From positions 372,001 through 436,000 of the forward strand of contig NZ_JARBTK010000001.1 in NCBI RefSeq assembly GCF_029240215.1: a stretch of 64,000 nt of DNA, read 5' to 3'. The position numbers and the translations under genes were made by a program. This DNA is from Chryseobacterium sp. (GTDB lineage Bacteria > Bacteroidota > Bacteroidia > Flavobacteriales > Weeksellaceae). The notes below the pieces were generated by a model, which did no database searches, was not told the origin of the DNA, and saw nothing but the letters and a program-made list of their open reading frames with translations. Shown in pieces: positions 35,673 to 45,700 of this stretch; the stretch's first letter is position 1; every line of letters begins with the position of its first letter.

Positions 35673-36707
35673 CTATGGTTTTGCGATTTCCAAAACCATT
35701 CTGCCGCTGATATCTCCCTTTTTCATCTCATCAAAAACGGTATTAATATCTTCGAGTCTGGCTGTTTTTACAGTAGCTTTCACCTTTCCTTCCACGGCAA
35801 AAGCGATGGCTTCTTCCATATCTTTACGTGTTCCTACAATAGAACCACGGATAGTAGTACCATTGATCACTGTGTCGAAAATCGAGAGATCAAAAGTACC
35901 TGCAGGCAGTCCATTTAAGGAGAGTACCCCTTTACGTCGAAGGGTGCCGAGCGCCTGATTAAATGCAGTTATCGACGGTGCTGTCACAAGCATGCCATGC
36001 ATTCCGCCGGTCTCTTTCTTAAGGAACAATCCCGGATCTTTTTCCTTGGCATTTACGATGACATCTGCCCCTAAGTCTTTTGCCAATTTTAGTTTATCAT
36101 CAGCAATATCAATCGCTGCCACATGCAGACCCATCGCTTTGGCATACTGTACAGCAAGGTGACCTAATCCCCCGATTCCGGAAATACCTACCCATTCCCC
36201 GGGTTTGGCTTCAGTTTGTTTCAAACCTTTGTAAACGGTAACCCCGGCGCAAATGATCGGTGCCATTTCTGCAAAATTGATACCTGAAGGAAAGCGGGCA
36301 ACATATCTTGAATCAGCAACAACATATTCAGCAAAACCACCGTCTACACTATAACCTCCATTTTTCTGACTTTCACAAAGGGTTTCCCAGCCCGTGTAAC
36401 AATAGTCACAACATCCACAGGCACTGTATAACCAAGGTACACCGACAATATCACCTTCTTGCACGTTTTTTACACTGTGTCCTAACGCAACGACATATCC
36501 TATCGCCTCATGTCCAGGAACCAAAGGCATCTTTGGTTTGGCAGGCCAATCTCCCTCACATGCGTGAAGATCGGTATGACATACTCCACAGGCAATGACT
36601 TTCACTAATATTTCATTGTCGCCTGGCTCTCTTACGGGCATTTCTTCGATTTGTAACGGCTCTCCAAAAGCGTGGATTACCGCTGCTTTCATTTTTTTTG
36701 GTATCAT
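35673..36707 (-). CDS. Zinc-dependent alcohol dehydrogenase (AdhP-like)
   Basis: 344-residue medium-chain dehydrogenase that oxidises primary alcohols or reduces aldehydes with NAD. Catalytic zinc ligands lie in VIACGVCHTDLHACEGDWP and GHEAIGYV, the structural zinc cluster in CGCCDYCYTGWETLC, and the Rossmann loop in GIGGLGHLAVQYA. The start at ATG 36707 gives the usual N-terminus after MIPKKMKA. A perfect 14-bp hairpin lies 18 bp upstream and a decayed aldehyde dehydrogenase gene further upstream, the usual pathway partner. Confidence 0.93.
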   Translation of the reverse strand: MIPKKMKAAVIHAFGEPLQIEEMPVREPGDNEILVKVIACGVCHTDLHACEGDWPAKPKMPLVPGHEAIGYVVALGHSVKNVQEGDIVGVPWLYSACGCCDYCYTGWETLCESQKNGGYSVDGGFAEYVVADSRYVARFPSGINFAEMAPIICAGVTVYKGLKQTEAKPGEWVGISGIGGLGHLAVQYAKAMGLHVAAIDIADDKLKLAKDLGADVIVNAKEKDPGLFLKKETGGMHGMLVTAPSITAFNQALGTLRRKGVLSLNGLPAGTFDLSIFDTVINGTTIRGSIVGTRKDMEEAIAFAVEGKVKATVKTARLEDINTVFDEMKKGDISGRMVLEIAKP

Positions 36708-36724
36708 AATTTATAAAGATCTAG

Positions 36725-36759
36725 AGCATATGGCTTTACTATTAATAAAGCCATATGCT
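36725..36759. promoter_or_regulatory. Perfect inverted repeat upstream of adh
   Basis: AGCATATGGCTTTA-ctattaa-TAAAGCCATATGCT, 14-bp arms and 7-bp spacer, 18 bp upstream of the alcohol dehydrogenase start. Without a T-run on the coding strand it is more likely an operator or mRNA-stabilising hairpin than a terminator. Confidence 0.55.
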
Positions 36760-36805
36760 GAATTAAAGGTTAAATTGGAAAAATAAAAAGATATGCTATT
36801 TTGCA

Positions 36806-37057
36806 ACTCTCTGCTGTAATTAATTGCGACGTCCAGAGCAGTCGTACGAATCGGATTTGTTGCGCATGATGACCGCAAGGCGTTGTAATAATTACGCCAG
36901 CTCAGATTGTACTAATTTCTTACAGCTTTTGAAAGCTTTATCCGTCAGCTTGATTTTGACTCAAGCTGTTCCTCTGTCATTCATCAAATGACTTCACAAG
37001 TTTATTATTGAACGGGTTCACCGTTTTGATAATTGATGTCATGCCCATTGTTTCCAT
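36806..37057 (-). pseudogene. Aldehyde dehydrogenase N-terminal remnant
   Basis: The minus strand opens at ATG 37057 (or 37042) with TSIIKTVNPFNNKLVKSFDE, the N-terminus of a succinate-semialdehyde/aldehyde dehydrogenase. It then shifts frame to MTEEQLES, again to KIKLTDKAFKSCKK, meets an in-frame TAA, and goes on LLQRLAVIMRNKSDSYD. The rest of the ~450-residue enzyme is gone. The gene decayed after deletion; its neighbour alcohol dehydrogenase remains intact. Confidence 0.8.
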
Positions 37058-37107
37058 GTTGCTATTTTAAAGTTGAACAAATTTAGAAACAGAACCCGAT
37101 ATAGAAA

Positions 37108-37121
37108 ATGACCCTCATCAT
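37108..37121. promoter_or_regulatory. Crp/Fnr-type site
   Basis: ATGAC-CCTC-ATCAT, 5-4-5 symmetry, 51 bp upstream of the former aldehyde dehydrogenase start. Its reverse complement ATGATGAGGGTCAT differs by two bases from the site at 37335-37348. Confidence 0.5.
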
Positions 37122-37334
37122 GAATTTTTGTGATCGTCAGCAAAGTAATTTAGTATCCCGATTAATTATAGTGCCAGGATGATATTTGATGAACCTAAAT
37201 AAAATAAAATATTGATAATCAATAAATTAAATTAATTTAAATATTAAAAAGACATTATGAAGACCAAATAATTATTAGGATTACAAACATTTCAGATGAT
37301 CATAAACATGATCCTTGAGAAGCTGAAAGAATAA

Positions 37335-37348
37335 AGTGATGAGGATCA
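37335..37348. promoter_or_regulatory. Crp/Fnr-type site
   Basis: GTGAT-GAGG-ATCAT, 5-4-5 symmetry, about 240 bp upstream of the YceI gene. It shares its core with the sites at 33137 and 37108. Confidence 0.5.
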
Positions 37349-37589
37349 TTTAAAAATGAAATTACCGTCATCTTCTGAATATTACTCAGATTTTACCTTT
37401 GTCCTATAAATTTAAATCAACTTCCAACAATAAAGTTCAGAGAAATCAACACGGTACAATCAATACTAATCTCGTATCGTGATGATAAACAAAATTTAAA
37501 TCATCCTTTTATACGAGTAAAATTAATTACCCACTTCTTCATCTTATAAAATATAAAAAACATAATTAAAACAATAAAATAGTATCAAA
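37349..37589. other. Gene-free AT-rich leader
   Basis: No open frame of note. The region upstream of the YceI gene presumably carries its promoter, but I find no clear TAnnTTTG element. Confidence 0.3.
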
Positions 37590-38126
37590 ATGAAAACTAC
37601 GAAACATCTTATGGCGCTTAGTTTAGTATTAGGAAGCATGTTAATGCCGCAATTGTCAAATGCTCAAAGATTAGTCCAAAAAAGTACGGCAATCACTATT
37701 TTCGGAACATCTCCGATGCACGACTGGGAAATGACCGGTACCAATGCGAATTTTTCTGGAACTGTTTCGGGGAATGCAATCACGAATGTGACCTTCACCG
37801 TCCCTGTCAGAAATCTGAAGGCAGAAAAGGGAAAGACGATGGAAAAGAAGGCTTATGATGCATTGAAGGCAGACAAGGCTCCGAATATATCTTTCACAGC
37901 TACCTCCATCAATCTTGGCAAGAGCAATGCTACTGGAAAATTAACAATTGCAGGAGCTACTAAAACCGTTGCGTTCCCTATCTCCATTGTGAAAAAAGGA
38001 AACACTTATATCATTGACGGAAACGAAACGATCAAAATGTCAGAATTCGGAATGGAACGCCCGGGATTTATGGGAATCAAAACTGGTGACGTTGTCACTG
38101 TAAAAATAAATGTAGTAGCAGATTAA
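37590..38126 (+). CDS. YceI-family protein
   Basis: 178-residue secreted lipocalin-like YceI protein with a signal peptide (LVLGSMLMPQLSNAQ). The beta-barrel pattern TSPMHDWEMTGTNANFSGTV and KMSEFGMERPGFMGIKTGDVV fits the family. YceI proteins bind isoprenoid-like lipids in other bacteria; the ligand here is unknown. It starts the rightward set YceI - porin - second YceI-like, with 33 bp to the porin gene. FNR-type sites lie upstream. Confidence 0.88.
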   Translation: MKTTKHLMALSLVLGSMLMPQLSNAQRLVQKSTAITIFGTSPMHDWEMTGTNANFSGTVSGNAITNVTFTVPVRNLKAEKGKTMEKKAYDALKADKAPNISFTATSINLGKSNATGKLTIAGATKTVAFPISIVKKGNTYIIDGNETIKMSEFGMERPGFMGIKTGDVVTVKINVVAD

Positions 38127-38159
38127 TTCAAATCAAATAACTGAATAATATTTAATATC

Positions 38160-39443
38160 ATGAAAAGAAATATATTTAAAGCCGGCTTCATCGCTGCTTT
38201 ACTAACAGCAACATCGGGATTCGCTCAGGAAGGTAAATTAGACAATTTGAAACCAAGAGACCAACGGGGGTTGACGGTTTTTGAAAACCCAAAAGATACT
38301 GTTTCCACTTTTGATCACTTAAGAGTAAAAGTAGGGGGTGCATTTGCATTACAATTTCAGGGAATAAAACATGAGAATAATGCAACACCGGTTATCGTTA
38401 ACGGTGTGAATACTACTCAATTGTACAACATCGGAAATAACATCAACCTCCCAACCGCCAATTTAGACTTGGACGTCGCTTTGTATGATGGTGTGAACTT
38501 ACACTTGAGAACATTCCTGTCTTCAAGACACCATAACGAAACTTATGTAAAAGGTGGATACTTACAGATTGATAAGTTGGACTTCATCCAGAAAGGTTTT
38601 GCAGAGGAATTGATGAAATATACAACTATCAAAGTAGGTCAGGATCAAATCAACTACGGTGATGCTCAACTGAGAAGAACCGATAATGCTTACGCCATTT
38701 TGAATCCATTTGTTGGAAATTACCTAATGGACGCTTATGCTACGTTTCCTTTCGCAGAGCTTTATTACAGAAGAAACGGTGTGATCGTAATGGGTGGTGT
38801 AACCAACGGAAAACTTAATCAAACTGCTACGGGAGGAACAAGCCCCGGCATTTACGGAAAATTAGGATATGACAAACAGATCAATCAGGATCTTAGAATA
38901 AGACTTACAGGATCGGTTTATAATATTGCAAGAGCTCCAAGACTGGACTTTTACAATGGGGACAGAGCAGGTTCCAGATATTATTTTGTGATGGAGAATA
39001 CAGCAGCCACTTCTTCAGCGCAGATGAGATCCGGAATGGTAGATCCGGACTTCGCCAATTCGATGACTTCATTGATGATCAACCCGTTTCTGAAATACAA
39101 AGGATTGGAATTCTTCGGAATCTTCGAATCCGCCTCTGGACGTAACCTCGTAGAAACTGATAGAAGAACGTACAACCAATATGCTGCAGAATTGCTTTAC
39201 AGATTTGGAAATACTGAAAACTTCTACTTCGGCGGACGGTATAACAAAGTAGACGGAAAACTAATTACAGGTGACGACATTAGTGTAGACCGATATAATA
39301 TTGGTGGAGGCTGGTTTATGACCAAAAACATCCTTACCAAAATAGAATACGTAAACCAGAAATATGACGGATATCCAGCAACCAACATCCGCAGAGACGG
39401 TAAGTTCAATGGATTTATGCTGGAAGCTGTGATCTCTTTCTAA
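38160..39443 (+). CDS. Outer membrane porin-like protein
   Basis: 427-residue outer membrane protein with signal peptide (ALLTATSGFAQ) and 16 or so predicted strands, for example IKVGQDQINYGDAQLRRTDNA and FYFGGRYNKVDGKL, ending in GFMLEAVISF with the terminal aromatic of barrels. It resembles phosphate-selective porin-like proteins of Bacteroidota. Sandwiched between two YceI-like genes, so the three may act together at the envelope. Substrate unknown. Confidence 0.78.
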   Translation: MKRNIFKAGFIAALLTATSGFAQEGKLDNLKPRDQRGLTVFENPKDTVSTFDHLRVKVGGAFALQFQGIKHENNATPVIVNGVNTTQLYNIGNNINLPTANLDLDVALYDGVNLHLRTFLSSRHHNETYVKGGYLQIDKLDFIQKGFAEELMKYTTIKVGQDQINYGDAQLRRTDNAYAILNPFVGNYLMDAYATFPFAELYYRRNGVIVMGGVTNGKLNQTATGGTSPGIYGKLGYDKQINQDLRIRLTGSVYNIARAPRLDFYNGDRAGSRYYFVMENTAATSSAQMRSGMVDPDFANSMTSLMINPFLKYKGLEFFGIFESASGRNLVETDRRTYNQYAAELLYRFGNTENFYFGGRYNKVDGKLITGDDISVDRYNIGGGWFMTKNILTKIEYVNQKYDGYPATNIRRDGKFNGFMLEAVISF

Positions 39444-39505
39444 ATGTTCAGCTAACAGAAGCAGAGGAAACTCTAGAGTCTCCTTTGTTTTTTAAATTTA
39501 AAATC

Positions 39506-40012
39506 ATGAAACCCTTACATATTTTTCTGCTTCTTTTATTTTCTGCAACAATGATCACTGCTCAGGAAAACTTTGTTAAAATTAATGGTAGTACAAATGT
39601 CAACAGTTTCCAATTCATCAACAGCAAATTCGGAAATGACCGCGGTGCTTATTCTTTCTCAGAAAAAGATTTACCCAACATCATTTTGAAAGTGAGCGAT
39701 TTCTATTGCGAAAACAAGATGATGACCAAGGATTTCCAGAAGATACTGAATGCAGAAAAATACCCTGAGATGACGATCAGATTCATCAGCCTTACTAAAG
39801 ATCAGAAAAATCTTCTTGCAGTGGTAGAAGTCAAAATGATGAATAAGAGCAAAAGATACAATGTGCGATTTGAAATGGAAAACAATAAACTTACAGGTAG
39901 GAAGAATGTCAAATTCAGTGATTTCAATATCACACCTCCAAAAAAGATGGGCGGAATAATCATTGTGAAAGATGACCTTGATCTGATATTAAGCCTGGCA
40001 ACAAGAATTTAG
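39506..40012 (+). CDS. YceI-like protein (second)
   Basis: 168-residue secreted protein; I start it at ATG 39506 (MKPLHIFLLLLFS), which gives a proper signal peptide ending ITAQ; the frame from 39485 only adds seven residues. The mature part FVKINGSTNVNSFQFINSKF and KMMTKDFQKILNAEKYPEM is a compact barrel of YceI type, shorter than the first. Downstream there is a strong terminator, ending the three-gene unit. Confidence 0.75.
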   Translation: MKPLHIFLLLLFSATMITAQENFVKINGSTNVNSFQFINSKFGNDRGAYSFSEKDLPNIILKVSDFYCENKMMTKDFQKILNAEKYPEMTIRFISLTKDQKNLLAVVEVKMMNKSKRYNVRFEMENNKLTGRKNVKFSDFNITPPKKMGGIIIVKDDLDLILSLATRI

Positions 40013-40045
40013 ATAAACTTTTTCAGATAATTAAATTTTTTCCAC

Positions 40046-40086
40046 GCAGCATCACTGGATCTAACTGGTGATGTTGCTTTTTTATT
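40046..40086 (+). terminator. Rho-independent terminator
   Basis: GCAGCATCAC-tggatctaact-GGTGATGTTGC followed by TTTTTTAT, 34 bp after the YceI-like stop. Confidence 0.85.
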
Positions 40087-40228
40087 TAGCCGCCTTAAAT
40101 AAGTTATCTAAAAATAAGTAATTATTACATACAAATTAAATTTCCTGCCTTAACCATATCCGGTAATCATCTGTATTGATATAGCAGTTGGTTAATGTTT
40201 GGAGTTTTATTCTAATGATACTACATTA

Positions 40229-40996
40229 TTATAGATTCAAAACCAGACCCAGACCGGCAGACTTCGATTGAATGACCGGATAGATGAAAGTGACGCCTTT
40301 CGATTCGTTATTTTTGAAGATCTTATTGACAATGGGGAATATCCAATAGGCAATTTCGGTGCTCAGGATACCAAATCCAGCGCCTGCAACCACATCGCCT
40401 ACCCAATGTTTATCATTTAATGTCCTGTAAACACCTGTAAAAAGGGCAATTGGATATCCTGAAAGAGCAATCCACATATTCTCATCCTGATATTCTCTGA
40501 AGAGAAAATGTGCGGAAGAAAAAGCAGTCGCTGTATGACCGGAAGGAAAAGAAAGATGATTGGTGCCATCCGGACGTTCCTCTTTTACCAGATGCTTTAA
40601 AGGCAAAACAAATGTGGCTGAAATCAGCTGAGAGGTTCCGTAGATAATAGTTCGTTCCTTAAGATTATGCTTTCCTTTTATGCCTGCAAGATTATAACCG
40701 TAGACCATTGCTGCAGGCAAATATTGGGTGTAGTTATCAAGAGTGATATGCTTGGGTTGATGTTCTCCGATTTCATACTTTGTGGAACTGTTTAGATTTT
40801 TGAGCGCATCAGAACTTAGGCTGACCACTCCGAAGCCAATAAATACTGTTGGAATAATTAGCTTTTTATAGCTTGGTTTGTACACTGAATTACCGTAATT
40901 CTCTACAGAGAGTTTTTTCAGTTCGGCTGAATCAGATTGAACCTGTCCAAAACAAATATTTGAACAGGTTAAAACAATGATTGTTACTATTTTCAT
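40229..40996 (-). CDS. PAP2-family phosphatase
   Basis: 255-residue protein with a signal peptide (VTIIVLTCSNICFGQ) and a PAP2 domain. The three motifs are present: KHLVKEERPDG (K-x6-RP), FPSGHTATAF (PSGH) and RTLNDKHWVGDVVAG (R-x5-H-x3-D). Few hydrophobic helices exist, so it is likely a periplasmic or outer-membrane-associated phosphatase acting on lipid phosphates such as undecaprenyl pyrophosphate or lipid A. It stands alone between two leftward/rightward units. Confidence 0.9.
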   Translation of the reverse strand: MKIVTIIVLTCSNICFGQVQSDSAELKKLSVENYGNSVYKPSYKKLIIPTVFIGFGVVSLSSDALKNLNSSTKYEIGEHQPKHITLDNYTQYLPAAMVYGYNLAGIKGKHNLKERTIIYGTSQLISATFVLPLKHLVKEERPDGTNHLSFPSGHTATAFSSAHFLFREYQDENMWIALSGYPIALFTGVYRTLNDKHWVGDVVAGAGFGILSTEIAYWIFPIVNKIFKNNESKGVTFIYPVIQSKSAGLGLVLNL

Positions 40997-41092
40997 GGTA
41001 GGTTATTTAAACATTAAATTTAAAGAAATAAGATAAGATTTCATGGCTGATGTGATGATTGATTAAGAATGATTGAAACTGAATCTAGTCAT

Positions 41093-41560
41093 CTATTTCA
41101 CCTCCTTTTTTGTCTCATAGACCCATTTTTGTATTTCAGCCCGATCCGAAACAGATAGTTTTGCATCCTGATGAATAACCGTGTAAGAAGTAAGCGGCAT
41201 TTCTCTGTCTTTGACAGTTTCAATAATCTCATCAAGTTTTTTAAGCTTCTCTTCCCGGCTGTAAGAATTGAACTCGTCAAAATTCAAATGTCTTTTACCA
41301 GAATTTACGTGATCAGCCAACCACCATTTCACAGGCTGTAACTTACTGTATGAAGGATAGGTAGTGTTGTTGGAGTGGCAGTCGTAGCAGCTCGTTTTCA
41401 AAATAGATTGAACGTTTGCCGGTATTTTATAATAATTTCCAATAGCATTTTCAGATTGACTCTGACTGATATTTTTTTTAACATCAATAAACTGAATACC
41501 GATAAACAGTAACAACAGTACAGCTAAAATATTTCTTATGGTGAAAAATGACTTATTCAT
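41093..41560 (-). CDS. Haem-binding domain protein
   Basis: 155-residue protein with an N-terminal membrane helix (IRNILAVLLLLFIGIQFI) and a c-type haem motif CYDCH followed by SNNTTYPSYSKLQPVKWWLADH, the pattern of the haem-binding domain PF14376. It would sit in the periplasm. I prefer ATG 41560 (MNKSFF). It follows the CusB-like adaptor gene on the same strand with a 46-bp gap, so it belongs to the metal efflux operon, perhaps as an electron carrier. Confidence 0.88.
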   Translation of the reverse strand: MNKSFFTIRNILAVLLLLFIGIQFIDVKKNISQSQSENAIGNYYKIPANVQSILKTSCYDCHSNNTTYPSYSKLQPVKWWLADHVNSGKRHLNFDEFNSYSREEKLKKLDEIIETVKDREMPLTSYTVIHQDAKLSVSDRAEIQKWVYETKKEVK

Positions 41561-41606
41561 TATTTTTAATTTTTGCATGATTATTTTCTAATTATTTAAA
41601 TCGGAA

Positions 41607-42761
41607 TTATTCCTCTTCACTTGCCGTATTTTTAAGCTTCATCAAAAGCGTGTACGCATTTTTGGTGACGATTTTTTTATTCTTGAAATCTCCAAAATTT
41701 TTGATCTGAACAAAACCGTTTTCAGCTTCTCCCAACGTTACAGGAGTCAGTTTATAGGTTTGTTTTTTTTGTTGAACAAAAACATAATTGTTCCCTTCAA
41801 AACTGACAATACTTTCCTCTGGAAGTGCATTGGAAAAGGATGTTTCAGTATCGATCTCAGCGTTCATATATATTCCGGGAATCAGGTTCTGGTCATAATG
41901 CTCAAAATGGCAATGCACATCTGCCGTTCCGTCTGCATTGATATCTTTGCTGATGAGAATAATTTCTCCATTATATTTTTTCTCCGGCTGTGTATTGGTA
42001 TAGGCGGTAAATCTTTGTCCTATTTTCAGCATTTCAAGGTCTTTTTCATATACTTTAAGATTCAGATGAATGTCATTAGGATTGATGAGTTCAAATAAAA
42101 CATCAGACGGATTTACAAACTTTCCTATATTCACATTCACTTTGCTCACAAAACCATTGATTGTACTGTAGACCGGAACACTTTTTCTAATATTCTCTGC
42201 GGTTAAATTTCCCGGATTTATATTGACAAGCTGAAGCTGTTCTGCCAAAGTATTCATCATGATCCTTTGGCTGTTCATTTCAGACTGAGCCTGCTGCATT
42301 ACTTTATCACTGCTTGCCTGGCTCTGGTTGAGCTTTTTCTGTCTGCCATAATCCAGTTCTGCAAAATGAAGTTTTGATTTTGCCATCAGATAATCCTGCT
42401 GAAGCTGCATAAATTGAGGATTTTCGATAACAGCAATCACCTGTCCCTTATTCACCCGCATTCCCGGAAGCAGATTGGTATTTTTCAGATAACCACCCAG
42501 AGGAACGCTTACGGAAACCAAATTCTGAGGCGGAACATCTATTTTCCCATTGATTTTAAGTACCGTAGAAATATTTTTCACAGAAAGTGACATTGTTTCT
42601 ATAGGCGTGTTTTTAAGCTGGGCATCGGTAAGTATAACGATACTTTCATCTTTAGAAGTTGTTGGCTTTATAACAGCTTCTTCTTTTTTATGGCATTGAA
42701 CCGAAAAAAAGAGGACAAGCATTAATAAAATCAAATATTTATTTTGAATTAATCTTGACAT
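41607..42761 (-). CDS. Metal efflux adaptor (CusB/CzcB-like)
   Basis: 384-residue periplasmic adaptor lipoprotein (lipobox FSVQC) with the lipoyl half (SVPLGGYLKNTNLLPGMRVNKG), helical hairpin, second half and C-terminal domain. It is encoded 3 bp after the CusA-TolC fusion and in the same direction, hence its partner. Together they should export Cu, Ag, Co, Zn or similar ions, or a drug; no metal-binding Met cluster is evident in the N-terminus, so copper specificity is not shown. Confidence 0.9.
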   Translation of the reverse strand: MSRLIQNKYLILLMLVLFFSVQCHKKEEAVIKPTTSKDESIVILTDAQLKNTPIETMSLSVKNISTVLKINGKIDVPPQNLVSVSVPLGGYLKNTNLLPGMRVNKGQVIAVIENPQFMQLQQDYLMAKSKLHFAELDYGRQKKLNQSQASSDKVMQQAQSEMNSQRIMMNTLAEQLQLVNINPGNLTAENIRKSVPVYSTINGFVSKVNVNIGKFVNPSDVLFELINPNDIHLNLKVYEKDLEMLKIGQRFTAYTNTQPEKKYNGEIILISKDINADGTADVHCHFEHYDQNLIPGIYMNAEIDTETSFSNALPEESIVSFEGNNYVFVQQKKQTYKLTPVTLGEAENGFVQIKNFGDFKNKKIVTKNAYTLLMKLKNTASEEE

Positions 42762-42764
42762 AAT

Positions 42765-45700
42765 TTATTGATTTAAAGTAATATATTCCAGTTCAATGAT
42801 ACTTTCATTAAGATTCCAAACGGCATCTGTATAATTATTTTTGATGCTGATTGCCTGATTGGCAAGCATTACAAATTCCAGATAATTGATATCTCCGTTG
42901 ATGAACTGTTTTTGAGCAGTATCAAGAATGGTATCGGCATTTTTCAGTTCATATTTCTCGTACTGAGAAACAATTTCCATGTTTTTCTGCTGAATCTCTG
43001 AGAGTTTTTTATACTGTTTTTTTAAGGTAAACTCGGCATTCTGAAAATCATTTTCGGTCACTGATTCTACAATTTTTGAAGCTTCAATTCTTGCTTTATG
43101 ACTTCCCGAAAATAAAGGAACCGAAACGCCGACCTGAACAGAATGAAACTGAGGTGAAGCATTGTAAACCCTGTCATCTGCCCCCATTCCACGGAAACTG
43201 TTGAGGTTGTAGGCAAGCTGTAAACCCGGCAGTAATTTGGATTTCTCCAAAGCCGTTTGCTGTGCTGCAATATTTTTTTGCTGTTCTAATATTTTCAACG
43301 AAGGATTTGTGAAAACATCATTTTGTAGATTAGAAAGAGCGAAAATACGTTCTCCATCAGGAATGAATTCCGTTTCTGAATTGAGAAGCCATTGCAATTG
43401 CAGCTGCAAAGTTCTGAGTTCCTGCCGCACCCGTTTAATCTGGATTTCGATAGCTGATTTTTGGTTGGTAGCAGTCGTTTTTTCCAAAATATTACTCTCA
43501 CCGCTTTTTAATCTTAAAGTCGCCTTTTCCAGAAATTGAGAATAAAAGTCTAAAGATTCATTCAGGATTTTCTCCTTTTCCTGCCAATATAGAATATTGT
43601 AGAATGTAAGCGTCACGCCTTTTTTCAGCTGATATTCTTTTAATGAAATAGTAAGCTCACTTTTTTTCCATTCTTCGGTGTACAGATTTTTCTGTCTTTT
43701 GTAAACGGTGGGAAATGCAATGCTCTGTGAAACTCCGAATTTTATATCCCGGTAAGCACTATTGATTTGTCCATAGTCCGCAGAAATTCCTGTCTGAGGA
43801 ATGTCTGAAGAAGTTTTAATAAGTGCTTTTGCATATTCTGATTTTAATTTTTCATTTTTCAGGCCTCTGTTATTTTTCAAAGCTATAGCAACAGCTTCAT
43901 TTAAAGTGACTTTGGTTTGAGATTTCATAACACTTCCTGTCAATACAAAAAAGATGATAAGAATGGGTGTCACTGTATTTTTTCGTATTTTTTTCATTTT
44001 AAATCCTTTTTCAATAGTTACATATAGCAGCGGAAGCACAAAAAGCGTGAGTAATGTAGCAATCAAAAGTCCACCTATCACTACAGTTGCCAATGGCCTT
44101 TGAACTTCTGCTCCTGCTCCGTTGCTTAGAGCCATCGGAATAAAGCCTAGTGAAGCCACAAAAGCAGTCATCAACACAGGCCTTAACCTTGCTTCTCCGC
44201 CGTCTACAACAATTCTTACAATATTTTTAATTCCACCTTTATACAATCTGTTGAATTCTGAAATCAGGACAATTCCGTTGAGAACAGCCACTCCAAAAAG
44301 AGCGATAAATCCTACACCTGCACTGATACTGAATGGCATTCCCCTGGCTGCCAGTAAGAATACGCCTCCAATGATAGAAAGTGGAATCGCAGTATAAATC
44401 AAAAGGCTTTCCTTGACCGAATTAAAAGCCAGAAACAACAGCACAAAAATTAAAACCAAAGCAATTGGTACCGCAATCATCAGCCTGTTTTTTGCATTTT
44501 TAAGGTTTTCAAAAGAACCTCCGTATGTGATGTAGTATCCCAGAGGAAGTTTGAGCTGTCGGTCTACCTTAGCTTGAAGTTCTTCTACAATCCCCTGAAC
44601 ATCGCGGTTTTTGATATTAAATCCCACCACGATTCTTCGTTGTCCGTTCTCCCGTTGGATTTGATTTGGACCATCTTTAATCTCAACATTGGCAAGCTGC
44701 GAAAGCGGAATCTGATTACCTGATGGCGTAGGAACCAGTAAATTCCTGACATCATCCAGGTTTTTACGGTCATTACTATTTAATCTTACCACCATATCAA
44801 AACGTTTTTCGCCCTCAAAAACCAAGCCTGTACTTTGACCTGCAAAAGCGGTATTAATAACCCTGTTGATATCTCCGATAGACAAATGATACTGCGCTAT
44901 AACCGGTCTGTTGTACTGGATAATAACCTGCGGAAGACCTGAAATGGGTTCGATATACAGATTTTGAGTTCCCTTTACTGTATTAACTATTTTTCCAAGC
45001 TGATTGGCATTTTTCACCAGTGTCTCCAGGTTTTCTCCGAATATTTTCAAAACAACATCCTGTCTTGCGCCTGTCATCAATTCATTAAAACGCATCTGAA
45101 CGGGATATTGAAAACCAAATGTAACTCCCGGAACATCTTCTAAGGCTTTGCCCATTTTCCCCGAAAGCTCCGGAAAGGTTTTAGCAGAAGTCCATTCGCT
45201 TTTATCTTTCAGAATTACCATCATATCAGAAGCATCCATCGGCATCGGGTCGGTGGGAACTTCTCCGCTTCCTATTTTGGTAACTACTTTCTGAACTTCC
45301 GGAAAACGGGTCTTCAGAATATGTGCCGCTTTTTGTGTACTTTCAGTTGTTGTTTTGAGATTGCTTCCGGGGAGAACTCTGGTATCAACAGCAAAATCTC
45401 CTTCTTCCAATGACGGGATAAATTCACCTCCCATTCTGCTTAAAACCACAACGGAAAAAATAAAAAGAACAATGACAATACTGAAAATGGTTTTGGGTAT
45501 TCTTAAAACTTTCAGCAAGGCCTTACGATAAATTATTTCAGCTTTTGCCATTAACCGGTCTGAAAAATTCATTTTATGGCTTATTTTTTTGTTTAAAATA
45601 ATAGAACTCATCATCGGAATATAGGTAAGCGAAAGCAGAAATGCCCCCAGTAAAGCAAAGGCAACGGTTTGTGCCATCGGTTTGAACATCTTTCCTTCAA

